A stretch of 64,000 nt of DNA from SAR202 cluster bacterium bin90 (GTDB lineage: Bacteria > Chloroflexota > Dehalococcoidia > Lucifugimonadales > JADFKI01), in NCBI GenBank assembly GCA_002238855.1, contig MPND01000002.1:1-64000 (forward strand). Reading direction: 5' to 3'. The position numbers were made by a program, and so were the translations under genes. The notes beneath the pieces were generated by a model. The model ran no database searches. It was not told the DNA's origin and saw only the letters and a program-made list of their open reading frames with translations. Below, piece after piece: positions 28,954 through 38,870 of the stretch; within the stretch, counting starts at the first letter, position 1; each line of letters opens with the position of its first letter.

Positions 28954-29304
28954 ATGCCCATATTGAACAGGGATGACTACGAGAAAGTGGAGCTGTCGCC
29001 CGGAGTTGATCGCTGGGCGCTGGTAGATGGAGAAAAAGGCTCGGAGTCCACCAGCGTTGGCGACGTAATCGTTGGCGTGGACGGCATCGTCCCGACTCAT
29101 ACTCACCCCACCGAAGAGGCTATGGTAATCCTGGAAGGTGAAATGGACGCCATACTTGGCGATGAGGTGATCACGGTTCGGGTAGGCCAGACGGTACTTG
29201 CGCCGCCGGGCATACGCCATGGCTTCGTGAACCGATCAGGTGCTGAAGCTCGCGTGCTTGCCATCTTCCCGACGGCGCACATGGAGCGAACCCTGGTTGA
29301 CTGA
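28954..29304 (+). CDS. Cupin-domain protein
   Basis: GIVPTHTHPTEEAMVILEGEMDAILGDEVITVRVGQTVLAPPGIRHGFVN. Confidence 0.88.
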   Translation: MPILNRDDYEKVELSPGVDRWALVDGEKGSESTSVGDVIVGVDGIVPTHTHPTEEAMVILEGEMDAILGDEVITVRVGQTVLAPPGIRHGFVNRSGAEARVLAIFPTAHMERTLVD

Positions 29305-29348
29305 TTCACTTCTGAAACGAACCCATTCTCATGCCGTGAGGAGCGATA

Positions 29349-30509
29349 ATGCAGGCAACCGCCAAGCGCGTTGAAGAGGTCGTGGAAAATATCAAGGAGT
29401 TGTCGGATCGTTTCGGGTCGGAGCGCCACGAACGCCAGCGGCGCCGTGCCCTGGATATGGCAGACTTCGACGCCTTGACAGACGCCGGCTTTCACCTGAC
29501 CGGCGCTCCACCTGATATGGGGGGTATCAACGGTGGCGTCGCCGAGTTCACACGGCCCCTGTGCGATATGCTGCGCATCCTGGCGAAGGGCGACCCCAGC
29601 GTCTCGCTCGTCGCATCAATGCATCCTGCAGTAATAGGTGGCTGGCTGGAAGTCGAAGAGGCTCCTCCGCCCTACACGAAAGCGTGGAGCGAGCAGCGGA
29701 GAACGGTATTCGAAACCGCGCTCGATGGCTGCTGGTGGGGGACTATCATCTCTGAGCCAGGCAGCGGGGGCGATCCTTCTAAGAGCAGGGCCATTGCGAC
29801 GCCGAACCCATCAGACGACACCTATCTGGTCAGCGGGCAGAAGCATTTCGGGAGCGGCTCCGGCATCACTTCATTCATGATTACTCAGGCGGTTCCGGAA
29901 GGAGAATCGGCGCCGGATGTCTTCTACATGGATATGCGTGGAGTGCCGTGGGACGGCTCTTCCGGCGCGAAACTCACGCGGGCATGGGATGGACACGGCA
30001 TGACCGCTACGCAGAGCCATGCGATGGACTTTGTGGACATGCCCGCCACACGCGCTGCCTGGCCTGACAATCGCCAGCGACAGCGGGCACGCGAAATCGC
30101 AGGGAGACCTGCCGGGCATCTGTTCACATCGGTCATTGTTGGCGTGGTTGAGGCGGCGGTCGAAATGGCTAGGCAGCAGGTCCGCGCTAAGAAGGAGTCT
30201 ATGCGTCCCTTCGAACAAATTGAATGGTCGCGCGTTGAAATGGAGGCGTGGCTGATTCAGCAGGCCTACGAGGGAGTGCTGCGGGATGTAGAATGCGGCA
30301 ACGGTGCGGCAACTCGCAGCGGGCTGCTATGCAAAGAGGCTGTTGCGGAGCTTTCCGACTCGGTTATGCAGCGGATAAGCAAGGTTCTGGGCGGCGGAGC
30401 GTATTCGCGCAGTTCCCCCTACGGCTTCTGGCTTCAGGATGTGCGGGCGCTAGGCTTCCTGCGTCCACCGTGGGGATTCGCTTTCGATCGCATCTTCGAC
30501 GGGAGTTGA
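29349..30509 (+). CDS. Acyl-CoA dehydrogenase family protein
   Basis: GTIISEPGSGGDPSKSRAIATPNPSDDTYLVSGQKHFGSGSGITSFMITQAV; C-terminal helical domain. Confidence 0.8.
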   Translation: MQATAKRVEEVVENIKELSDRFGSERHERQRRRALDMADFDALTDAGFHLTGAPPDMGGINGGVAEFTRPLCDMLRILAKGDPSVSLVASMHPAVIGGWLEVEEAPPPYTKAWSEQRRTVFETALDGCWWGTIISEPGSGGDPSKSRAIATPNPSDDTYLVSGQKHFGSGSGITSFMITQAVPEGESAPDVFYMDMRGVPWDGSSGAKLTRAWDGHGMTATQSHAMDFVDMPATRAAWPDNRQRQRAREIAGRPAGHLFTSVIVGVVEAAVEMARQQVRAKKESMRPFEQIEWSRVEMEAWLIQQAYEGVLRDVECGNGAATRSGLLCKEAVAELSDSVMQRISKVLGGGAYSRSSPYGFWLQDVRALGFLRPPWGFAFDRIFDGS

Positions 30510-30513
30510 TGGG

Positions 30514-31758
30514 ATGGGCAATACCCAGCGACTTGTACTTACGGGAGCGCACGTCATTGACGGCCTGTCCCCTGCACCGATTGCGAATGGCAGCGTTGCC
30601 ATCGAGAACGGGCGAGTCGCAGAGGTATTGGACGGGACTAAGTCATCCGATACGCGAGATGCCCGTGTCATAGAACTCGATGGCGCCTATCTGCTTCCCG
30701 GCCTATGGGATGTCCATGTGCATCCTGAATACCCTTTGCCTCCCGGAATAACGGTCGCGCAGCAGACGGCAGATTTTGGCGCACAGCTGTCCCGCGCGCT
30801 GACCGAAGGCGGCGTGACGAGCGTGCGCTGCGGCGGCGCTGCGAACTACATGGACGTAGCGTGGAAGCAAGTCTTCGAAAGTGGCAAGATGGTTGGGCCG
30901 CGGGTGTTCGCCAGCGGCTATTTCCTGACAACTACGGGCGGCCACTTCCTGACATCGGGGCAGGCACGCGAGTGCGACGGACCCTACGGTTTCGTCCATG
31001 CGATACGCGAGGGGATAAAGAACGGCGTTGACCACATCAAACTGAATCTTTCGGGCGGCATAATGGGACCGCCCTGGGACCTGCACAAGCACTCATTCCT
31101 GCTTGAGGATGAGATCGAGGCGGCATTCGCGCTCTGCCGCCAGCGGGAGTTCAAGGTGATGGCGCATGCGACGAATCCCGACGCCGTGAAATCCGCAATC
31201 CGGCTGGGAGCACACACTGTCGAGCATGGGTACACACAGGATGAAGAGTGCCTGGAACTATTTCAGAGCAGCGGCGCCTGGTACGTGCCCACCCTCGCAA
31301 TCTCCCACCTGACCTGCGAGCAGGCGGCGAATGACTGGGAACGAGAATGGGTGGAGCGCCGGCAGATCGCTAACGACCTTCAACGTCGAGCGAACGCCGC
31401 GAGCGACGAACATGCGAAGTGGTTCAAGCGCGCATTAGACGCGGGAATCAAGATGGCGCTCGGCTCGGACATACGCCCGCTGAGCGAGGCTGCGCTCCTT
31501 GAGATGGGACTATGGGTGCGGGACGGCGCGACGCCCTGGCAGGCTATTCAGGCAGCGACCCGCAATGCAGCGGAAATGTGCGGCGTGGGTAACGAATTGG
31601 GCACCGTGGAAGCGGGTAAGTTGGCAGACCTGATCGTGGTCGCGGACAATCCACTTGAGGACATCGGCAACATCCGAAAGCTGATGCTAGTGCTCAAAGA
31701 AGGTCAGGTCGTGTCAGACAAGCGTAGTTCGTCAATTCTGGCTGGGCGATCCAGCTAA
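30514..31758 (+). CDS. Amidohydrolase family protein
   Basis: ELDGAYLLPGLWDVHVHPEYPLPPG, VMAHATNPDAVKSAIRLGAHTVEHG, MALGSDIRP, LGTVEAGKLADLIVVADNPLEDI. Confidence 0.9.
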   Translation: MGNTQRLVLTGAHVIDGLSPAPIANGSVAIENGRVAEVLDGTKSSDTRDARVIELDGAYLLPGLWDVHVHPEYPLPPGITVAQQTADFGAQLSRALTEGGVTSVRCGGAANYMDVAWKQVFESGKMVGPRVFASGYFLTTTGGHFLTSGQARECDGPYGFVHAIREGIKNGVDHIKLNLSGGIMGPPWDLHKHSFLLEDEIEAAFALCRQREFKVMAHATNPDAVKSAIRLGAHTVEHGYTQDEECLELFQSSGAWYVPTLAISHLTCEQAANDWEREWVERRQIANDLQRRANAASDEHAKWFKRALDAGIKMALGSDIRPLSEAALLEMGLWVRDGATPWQAIQAATRNAAEMCGVGNELGTVEAGKLADLIVVADNPLEDIGNIRKLMLVLKEGQVVSDKRSSSILAGRSS

Positions 31759-33125
31759 CGGGAATCCCCTGCACTGCTGTCCGAAGACCTGCCGCAAAGC
31801 TTGAGGACCTGGCGTACCCAGTGCAGCAGGCCTCCCTCGAGTTCCGGGCGAGCGTCCAGCGAGATATTCGTCAGTATCCACATGTAAGTCATGGTCTGAT
31901 GCAGCGCGCCCAGCGCCCTTGTCGCCTCGAACGCTTCAACAAGTACCTCTATAGGCTGAAAAGCGTTCCACGGTTCCAGGTAAGCATTTCGCAAGCGAGC
32001 GTCCGCGTCAGGGCTGTCTTTCAACACGCTTTCATCGAAGAATGCTGCGGAAATTGTCGCCATCTCGAAGAAAGGATGTGAAATGCAGACGTCCGTCCAG
32101 TCAAAGAAGGTGTGTCCACCGTCTCTGATGATGATATTGCCGCCCAAGTCGCCGTGAACCAGAGTGTGAGGCACACCGTATTGTGCCAGCCGAGCGCACA
32201 TCAATTTCAGAGGCATCGACAGGGAGCGAAGATCCTCCACTTCCGACTCCGACAAGCCGTTGGAACCGCCTTTCAGCATCCGTGAGCACGATGCGATCAG
32301 AGGATCGATCATCTCTACCATGCGTCCCAGTCGTCTATCAGGTGTGTTGAGTGACAGCCAGTTGGGTAGGCTCTCGACCTGTTCGACCTGTGCAGCAGCG
32401 ATGGTGCGTAGGGCGTCTTCCCATCGCGAGATGTCCGGGCATTCGTGTAACATTTCGCCGCCAAAGTCAGGCATCAGCAGCCAGCCATGTCCGGAATCGA
32501 CGGCAAGAGGCGCGGGAAGCAACTGAGGACAACGCTCTGCAATCGCCTGCATCGCGCGTCCCTCGTGGGACATGAACTGTGGTGTCGCCTTGAAATAGAC
32601 GTCGCCGTGGCCGGTGCCGATCTTCATTGTGCAAGATAGGCCCCATGCACGCTGTTGAACTGGAGGTGCCGTCACGGTCATACCGAGCGTGGTGAGGTGG
32701 ACCTGTATCCAGTCGCAAGCGGCATCGTGCCAACCGATAAACTCCCATGGAGAGCGCAGGGCTGTGGGACTGACTGTCGTAGCTAACCAGGCAGCAATCG
32801 CTTCGTCAATCGCGGGTGTGTTGAAACAAACAGAGGATATGTCGCGCTGTTCCACCCACCGTGCGCCTGCTGGAGTTGGTACGCCGTCTTGCCGCGCCAC
32901 CGCGGTGAATATACGCCACGGTTCTTCGCCGTCTTCGCCGCGGGCCGCACACTTCAGCGTCCAGGTCTCGAAGCCAAGCTGTCGGTGCATTTCAGCGTTG
33001 ATGTGGTCAACAATGCGGGCGTCCGTGGTCGTCGGAGTAAGCTCTGGAAGTGCCCAGCCGTCGGAAGACGGCAGCGCGAGAACACTGCCGTCTTCCGGAC
33101 GAATCACGATCACAAGGTATTTCAC
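31755..33125 (-). CDS. Aminoglycoside-phosphotransferase-like kinase with Nudix-like N-terminus
   Basis: C-terminal VPHTLVHGDLGGNIIIRDGGHTFFDWTDVCISHPFFEMATI (APH catalytic region); N-terminal about 100 aa unlike APH. Confidence 0.7.
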   Translation of the reverse strand: MKYLVIVIRPEDGSVLALPSSDGWALPELTPTTTDARIVDHINAEMHRQLGFETWTLKCAARGEDGEEPWRIFTAVARQDGVPTPAGARWVEQRDISSVCFNTPAIDEAIAAWLATTVSPTALRSPWEFIGWHDAACDWIQVHLTTLGMTVTAPPVQQRAWGLSCTMKIGTGHGDVYFKATPQFMSHEGRAMQAIAERCPQLLPAPLAVDSGHGWLLMPDFGGEMLHECPDISRWEDALRTIAAAQVEQVESLPNWLSLNTPDRRLGRMVEMIDPLIASCSRMLKGGSNGLSESEVEDLRSLSMPLKLMCARLAQYGVPHTLVHGDLGGNIIIRDGGHTFFDWTDVCISHPFFEMATISAAFFDESVLKDSPDADARLRNAYLEPWNAFQPIEVLVEAFEATRALGALHQTMTYMWILTNISLDARPELEGGLLHWVRQVLKLCGRSSDSSAGDSR

Positions 33126-33134
33126 TGCAATTGA

Positions 33135-34781
33135 CTAGAATGCTCGTCTGTGGGAGAAGGCGCGCTCTTCGTTGGTGATGAACTCCAGCAGCGCCGTCTC
33201 ACCGTTCTCGGTTGCTGCCTTGGCACGCAGGATTGCTGCCGCGACATCATTCGGGTCTTCGACCCGCTCCGCCCAGCCGCCCATGTCGCGTCCTAGGTCT
33301 GCGTAGTGCCCGCCGAGATCGCGAGTGCCGTACAGGTTGTGCGAAAGCTCCATAGCGTCCGTTTCAATTGCCATGGTGGAGTTATTGAAGACCACCGTGA
33401 GTATCGGAATGTTGCTGCGAACCGCGGTCTCGAAGTCCAGGCCGGTCATTCCGAACGCGGCGTCTCCCATAAAGTTCACCACGAACTTGTCAGGTGCCGC
33501 CACCTTTGCGCCGATGTTCAGTCCCAACCCTGTACCAAGTCCGTGAGACTTGCCCCAGCCGAGATAGGTGCGGGGCCCACCGGCCTGATAGAACGGCATA
33601 ATCTGGTCGCGTGGGCTGCCCGAGTCATGCGTCACGATGGCGTTGTCGGAGTCGACGTTCTGCATGAATTCCCATATAACACGATACGGTGTTATGGGAT
33701 TCTGATTCGAGGTCAGTGTGGGCATCCACTCGTCGAGCCACTCCTGACGCACGGATGCGATTTCCTCAGCAACCGAGCCCTCGGTGCGCTGTCCGCCGCC
33801 CAGTATGTCCTTGCAGGCGTCAATGAACTGGCGCAGCACGAGCTTTGCGTCGCCTAAGATGGGATGGTCGATTGAGTAGTTCTTGTCGATATCGATTGGA
33901 TCGTTGGTTGCATGGATGAGTGTTTTGCCGCTCGGCACATTCATCGTCATGCCGTGCTGCGTGAAACTGGTGCCTATGCCGAATAAAACATCCGCTCTGC
34001 TAACAAAGTGGTAGACCGGTCGGCTCATCACGCCCGAACCGCTCCCGAGTGCTAGCGAGTGTTTTTCCGGGAACGCACTCTTCCCCGCCATCGAGGTCAT
34101 CACGGGGATTTGGGTGAGTTCAGCGAACTCAATGAGCTCTTCAGTGGCATCTGCGTACATCACGCCCTGCCCTGCATGAATGACCGGGTTGTCCGCGTTC
34201 AGCAACGCTTCGGCGGCGGCCTGAATGTCGGCGGGATTACCCGCTGCTGCAGCCGGCTTGATCGGACGGTAGCCGTCCACGATGTTGTCCGGTACTTCGG
34301 CGGTCGCCACATCAGCCGGAATCTCGACCATCACGGGACCGGGCCTGCCTCGCTTGAGTGCAGCGAATGCACGACGCATCGTATCCACTACGCGCTCAGG
34401 CACAGTGATCTGCTCAATCTGCTTGGTAACCGAAGCGTAGCTCTCAAGCGAACTGTAATGGGGAAATATGCCGGCGCGCTCCCTGGGATGACCGAGCGGT
34501 AGCAAAAGCATCGGGACGGCGTCCGAGAATGCCGTCGCTACGCCTGCGTAGGCGTTTTCCGCGCCGGGTCCGTACTGCATGGCGAACACACCGGGCGGCC
34601 TACCGTTGGTTACGCGTGCGTACCCGTCGCCGATGCCGACGCCGACGCGCTCTTGCCGGCAGATTATCGGCCGTATTCCCGCGTCCGCCGCCGCCTCAAT
34701 GACGGGCGTGGTGGGAAACGCGCTGAGGTATTCGATATTCTCCTGCTTCAGTATCTGAGCTATGGCGTCGATTGTTCGCAT
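33135..34781 (-). CDS. Thiamine-pyrophosphate-dependent enzyme (acetolactate-synthase-like)
   Basis: FPTTPVIEAAADAGIRPIICRQERVGVGIGDGYARVTNGRPPGVFAMQYGPGAENAYAGVATAFSDAVPMLLL; NFMGDAAFGMTGLDFETAVRSNIPILTVVFNNSTM ThDP-binding motif. Confidence 0.88.
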   Translation of the reverse strand: MRTIDAIAQILKQENIEYLSAFPTTPVIEAAADAGIRPIICRQERVGVGIGDGYARVTNGRPPGVFAMQYGPGAENAYAGVATAFSDAVPMLLLPLGHPRERAGIFPHYSSLESYASVTKQIEQITVPERVVDTMRRAFAALKRGRPGPVMVEIPADVATAEVPDNIVDGYRPIKPAAAAGNPADIQAAAEALLNADNPVIHAGQGVMYADATEELIEFAELTQIPVMTSMAGKSAFPEKHSLALGSGSGVMSRPVYHFVSRADVLFGIGTSFTQHGMTMNVPSGKTLIHATNDPIDIDKNYSIDHPILGDAKLVLRQFIDACKDILGGGQRTEGSVAEEIASVRQEWLDEWMPTLTSNQNPITPYRVIWEFMQNVDSDNAIVTHDSGSPRDQIMPFYQAGGPRTYLGWGKSHGLGTGLGLNIGAKVAAPDKFVVNFMGDAAFGMTGLDFETAVRSNIPILTVVFNNSTMAIETDAMELSHNLYGTRDLGGHYADLGRDMGGWAERVEDPNDVAAAILRAKAATENGETALLEFITNEERAFSHRRAF

Positions 34782-34804
34782 GATTCTTCCTTTTTTCTTG
34801 ATAG

Positions 34805-34833
34805 TTGATTGTCAATTGACAAGATTGTACTAT
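34805..34833 (+). promoter_or_regulatory. Candidate promoter containing a perfect palindromic operator-like site
   Basis: TTGATT-17 nt-TACTAT; spacer contains most of TTGTCAATTGACAA (34809-34822), a perfect 14-bp palindrome. Confidence 0.5.
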
Positions 34834-34910
34834 ACTCGGTCGGTCATCAATGCGTACCGGCAAGCTTTATCAAGCCCTTCACTCAGTCTAGTTTTCAATA
34901 GGATTAATCG

Positions 34911-35564
34911 GTGCAATCATCTCTCTGCTCGAACTGCGGCCATAGCCTCCAAATTGCAAGCAACTACTGCAACAGATGCGGCCTGGAAGTAGCCAAGCCT
35001 ATGCAGTGCCTGCTACAGGTGCCAAGAGTTGTGATTTTGACCTTACTGTCCGGAGGACTGTATATATTCTGGTGGTTTTACATCACTTGGAAGCACTACC
35101 GAGACCATACGGGCGAAAAAGCGTATCCCGTATGGCATGCATTGGCCGCGATAGTTCCGTTTTATAATCTGTTCAGAGTACACGCCCATATACGAACATA
35201 TTCAGAACTCATGGACAAGCATCACCTACCTAATTCGCTAAATCCGTTCAAATCAGCAGTTGTTTTTGGCATATCAACTTTCTTAGCGAATATAGGACTG
35301 AGGCAGTCAATCTTTGGCGAGGTCTCACAGAATTCAGCGATAGTCATCCTCGGCGGCCTGATTGTCTCTATGATGCTCGTTTTGTGGTTGTTAGCGTCAG
35401 TCCAAAGCAACCTCAATAGATATTGGCAATCTGTGTTATTCGAGAAATCTCCATCTTACGCGCGAATAGGCATAGGCGAAGTGCTCATCACGCTAGGGGG
35501 AGTCTATAACTGGTACGACACTATCATGCTCGCACTCAGTGAGTCATATAGGGTAGACTGGTAG
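34911..35564 (+). CDS. Zinc-ribbon membrane protein, DUF4234-like
   Basis: CSNCGHSLQIASNYCNRCG then VILTLLSGGLYIFWWFYITWKHY and several TM segments; GTG start. Confidence 0.7.
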   Translation: MQSSLCSNCGHSLQIASNYCNRCGLEVAKPMQCLLQVPRVVILTLLSGGLYIFWWFYITWKHYRDHTGEKAYPVWHALAAIVPFYNLFRVHAHIRTYSELMDKHHLPNSLNPFKSAVVFGISTFLANIGLRQSIFGEVSQNSAIVILGGLIVSMMLVLWLLASVQSNLNRYWQSVLFEKSPSYARIGIGEVLITLGGVYNWYDTIMLALSESYRVDW

Positions 35565-35565
35565 C

Positions 35566-36588
35566 CTACTCCTCCGACACCTTTATGAGAAGTTTCCCGA
35601 AGTTTTCGCCGCGCATCATTCCTATGAATGCGGCGGGAGCGTTCTCAATGCCTTCAACCACGTCCTCTCTGTATTTCATCTTGCCTTCCTTGATCCAGCG
35701 GGCGATGCGCTGCCTTCCCTCTTCATGCCGGTTGGCGAACTGGAATACCAGGAAGCCCTCCATGCGCGCCTGGTGCGTGGTCAGGTTTCGGGTGTTCCGC
35801 GGGCCCATCTCGGGCTCGGCAAGGTTGTACTGCGAGATCTGACCGCATACCGAGATGCGGGCGAAATCGGCGAGGTTCTCCATGACGGCATCTGTCACAG
35901 GGCCGCCGACGTTGTCAAAGTAAACGTCGATCCCGAGCGGGCAGGCGGCGGCTATCGCTTCGGCGATGTTCTCAGTCTTGTAATTGATGCCGGCATCAAA
36001 TCCAAGCTCATCTACGATGAAATCTATCTTTTCCTGCGACCCGGCCGTTCCAACAACGTAGCAGCCCATTATCTTAGCAATCTGGCCAACGACCTGCCCC
36101 ACAGCACCTGATGCTGCCGAAACGAGGACGGTCTCCCCTGGCTTCGGCTCGCACACATCAAGAAAGCCGAAGTAGGCGGTCATGCCGGGCATTCCCAGGA
36201 TGCCGAGCGAAGTGGAGAGGGGGCCCAATGCAGGGTCAACACGGCGCAGGTCGCGTCCGTCCGAGACGGCATACTCCTGCCAACCCAACCTGCCCTCGAC
36301 AATCTCGCCCACGCTGAAGGCAGGAGTGCGAGATTCGATGATCCTCCCTACGGCACCCCCGACCATCACATCCCCCAGCTGAACCGAGGGAGCGTAGGAT
36401 GCAGCATCTCGCATTCTGCCGCGCATGTACGGGTCGAGCGAAAGCCAATGCGACTGGATGAGCACCTCGCCTTCGCGGGGCTGCGGGATCGGTTCTTCAA
36501 TAAGCTCGAAGTCCGATGGCTTGGGATAGCCGTCTGGCCTCGATTTCAGGGTTATCTTCCGGTTAGATTCGCTGACCATTGATTTCAC
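35566..36588 (-). CDS. NADP-dependent oxidoreductase of the MDR/zinc-less quinone-reductase type
   Basis: HWLSLDPYMRGRMRDAASYAPSVQLGDVMVGGAVGRI, GETVLVSAASGAVGQVVGQIAKIMGCYVVGTAGS, YFDNVGG. Confidence 0.9.
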   Translation of the reverse strand: MKSMVSESNRKITLKSRPDGYPKPSDFELIEEPIPQPREGEVLIQSHWLSLDPYMRGRMRDAASYAPSVQLGDVMVGGAVGRIIESRTPAFSVGEIVEGRLGWQEYAVSDGRDLRRVDPALGPLSTSLGILGMPGMTAYFGFLDVCEPKPGETVLVSAASGAVGQVVGQIAKIMGCYVVGTAGSQEKIDFIVDELGFDAGINYKTENIAEAIAAACPLGIDVYFDNVGGPVTDAVMENLADFARISVCGQISQYNLAEPEMGPRNTRNLTTHQARMEGFLVFQFANRHEEGRQRIARWIKEGKMKYREDVVEGIENAPAAFIGMMRGENFGKLLIKVSEE

Positions 36589-36590
36589 CT

Positions 36591-37730
36591 CTAGTGTCCT
36601 GTTTCTTTGTTGTCTTCATTTGAGTCATAAAGTTCCCGTTCGATGCGGCGTCGGATGCGTCCGAACCAGTGTCGTATCAGTGTATTCGAGCGGCCGCACA
36701 GAAGCGACAGCGCAATTATGCCATATACGGATGACCTCGGTATTTTGATCCGAATGTCAGCATTGAGCCATTCCGCACTGCGAGAAAGCCTGAGAAGAGT
36801 TTCCAGCCCAATAATTGCAGGCCAGAATGCTGCCAGGCGAAGGCGCAGGTTGCGGCGCGGGATAGCCAAGATATACCTTTCCGCCGCGCTGTAATGGTCG
36901 AGGGTCAGGCGAATGCCCCATGACAGAACCGGTCTGGCACTGTCAATGCTCGTGGCGTCAAGCAGGTCTCTTGGTAGAAGCCCAGCCCTATCCAGTATAG
37001 TCTGCGGCAGGTAACAGCGGCCCATCTGAAGGTCTTTTGGCAGGTCGCGCAGGATGTTGGTCATCTGGAGCGCAAGACCAAAGCGCACTCCCAGCGATCG
37101 CATTTCCTGCTCGTCCCAGTGCGCCACAGAATCCGCATGCAGGACGGACATTGATGTCCAGAACTCCCCCACGCAGCCTGCAACAAGGTAGCAGTACTCT
37201 TCCATCTGCTCGGGAGTCTGCAACGCGGTCGGGTTTTCGGAGTCCCACTGAGAGAATGTTGCCAGATCGAAGTGCATGCCACTTGTGAGCGTATCCACGA
37301 CCGAACGAGTTAGTTCAGCGTCGGCGCCATCAAGGGCATTCAGCAGCGCAAGTAGCTCGGGAAGTGAGTCAAGAAGTTCACTCTCACCATCAGTGGGCTG
37401 CAGGTCCGCCAGCTCAGCCGACAACTGTTCAGCTCCCGCACTTACTTCGCCCGCGACCATCTGCCTGAACGCCAGCAGCTGCGTCCTACGATGCTCGGCC
37501 GTAAGAGTGGGCGTGTCAGCAATGGTATCGGCTGCACGAGCAAGCAGATAAGCAATCCCGACAGGCTCGCGCATCTCGGAGGGCAGGACACGCACAGACA
37601 GGTAAAATGCCCTGGACACGTTTTTCAGCAGCGTGGTGAGAAGGCGGCGACGTACTTGCGGCGAAATTAAGGGGTAATCCTCCAGCGATCCAGCCGACAC
37701 ACCAGACCTCACTTCTCGACTGATTTCCAC
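36591..37730 (-). CDS. Squalene/phytoene synthase family protein
   Basis: Two DxxxD motifs: YLLARAADTIADT and NILRDLPKDLQMGRCYLP. Confidence 0.88.
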   Translation of the reverse strand: MEISREVRSGVSAGSLEDYPLISPQVRRRLLTTLLKNVSRAFYLSVRVLPSEMREPVGIAYLLARAADTIADTPTLTAEHRRTQLLAFRQMVAGEVSAGAEQLSAELADLQPTDGESELLDSLPELLALLNALDGADAELTRSVVDTLTSGMHFDLATFSQWDSENPTALQTPEQMEEYCYLVAGCVGEFWTSMSVLHADSVAHWDEQEMRSLGVRFGLALQMTNILRDLPKDLQMGRCYLPQTILDRAGLLPRDLLDATSIDSARPVLSWGIRLTLDHYSAAERYILAIPRRNLRLRLAAFWPAIIGLETLLRLSRSAEWLNADIRIKIPRSSVYGIIALSLLCGRSNTLIRHWFGRIRRRIERELYDSNEDNKETGH

Positions 37731-37741
37731 TTGGACATCGC

Positions 37742-38287
37742 CTAATTGCCGAACCCACGTTTCAGTCCGCGGATGAACGAAACCTGCCCAAGGTGCTGAT
37801 CTACTTCGCCCACGAGTTGACGGAATATTGCGCCCACGCTTCGTCCACTGAAATAGCGCACCGATGCTGGATTCTCAGGGAACGGGCTTCGATCCTCCGG
37901 CACGACATCGAAGTCGTCGTCGTTCAGGGTCCGAATGTAAGGAAGTGTCTCCTCCCGCACGGCATCGAAGTATTCCTTGAGCTGCTCCTTAGTTATGGGA
38001 GGGAGTGCCGACACCTGTTCAAGCGTGTAATTTACGCCGTGATCACCCTCTGGGATTCCGGTCTTCGCACTCCATCCGTCCCGCTGCCAGACTTCATCCG
38101 CGCCGCGCGCGAATACGTTAATGAGCCTGTCCTCCACGCGTGCTGTGTGCCAGATGATGAAGGCAATCGAGTTTGATTCCTCGTCCGGGCGCCAGTGCAT
38201 CTCCTCTTCCGACAGCGGTGCTGTTGCCGCATAGACGCGCCTGCGGTAGTCCTCCAGGCACTCTTCAATGAATTCGTTGAGCTTCAT
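37742..38287 (-). CDS. DinB-like protein
   Basis: FIEECLEDYRRRVYAATAPLSEEEMHWRPDEESNSIAFIIWHTARVEDRL...VGEVDQHLGQVSFIRGL. Confidence 0.8.
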   Translation of the reverse strand: MKLNEFIEECLEDYRRRVYAATAPLSEEEMHWRPDEESNSIAFIIWHTARVEDRLINVFARGADEVWQRDGWSAKTGIPEGDHGVNYTLEQVSALPPITKEQLKEYFDAVREETLPYIRTLNDDDFDVVPEDRSPFPENPASVRYFSGRSVGAIFRQLVGEVDQHLGQVSFIRGLKRGFGN

Positions 38288-38435
38288 GTCTTATCCTCAC
38301 ATTCAAAGGTGTTTAGACGGCATTATCGCATGCCCCTATTCATCTTAGTAAGTGCGACGCTTTTGAGATTTGACGATAGGTCATCTGGCGCATAAACTCT
38401 GTGCTCAGAAAGTAACTTGATCTTGGAGAAGATTC

Positions 38436-38858
38436 TTGACAGTCAGCCGCGCCCCTCTGCCCCAGCCGACACCTGAAAGCAAGCCGTTCTTCGATGCCCT
38501 CAATGAGCGCAGGCTGCTGATACAGCGATGCGAAGATTGCGGACATGCCTACTACTACCCCCGTCTATTCTGCCCTGCCTGCCTTTCTGGCAGAGTGGAA
38601 TGGGAGCAGGCAAGTGGAAGAGGTAAGCTGTACTCATTTGTGATCAACCAGCGTGCCGCCCCAGGATTCGTTGCGCCGTATATCATCGCCGTCGTCGAGT
38701 TGGATGAAGGCCCGAGAATGATGACGAATCTGATTGGTGTTGAGCCCGACCCTGAACTCGTGCGGTGCGAGATGCCCGTTGAGATTGTGTTCGATGACGT
38801 GGATGACGACTTCACCCTGCCGCGCTTTCGTCCGATTGAAGTTTCACATGATTCGTAG
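38436..38858 (+). CDS. Zn-ribbon / OB-fold acyl-CoA-associated protein (DUF35-type)
   Basis: FFDALNERRLLIQRCEDCGHAYYYPRLFCPACLSGRVEWEQASGRGKLYSFVINQRAAP. Confidence 0.9.
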   Translation: MTVSRAPLPQPTPESKPFFDALNERRLLIQRCEDCGHAYYYPRLFCPACLSGRVEWEQASGRGKLYSFVINQRAAPGFVAPYIIAVVELDEGPRMMTNLIGVEPDPELVRCEMPVEIVFDDVDDDFTLPRFRPIEVSHDS

Positions 38859-38870
38859 GATGAACGGCGT

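Noticed and set aside
36591-37730. Squalene/phytoene synthase as evidence of a hopanoid or carotenoid cluster
   Set aside because: No squalene-hopene cyclase, desaturase or other hpn/crt gene nearby; only the family call is supported.
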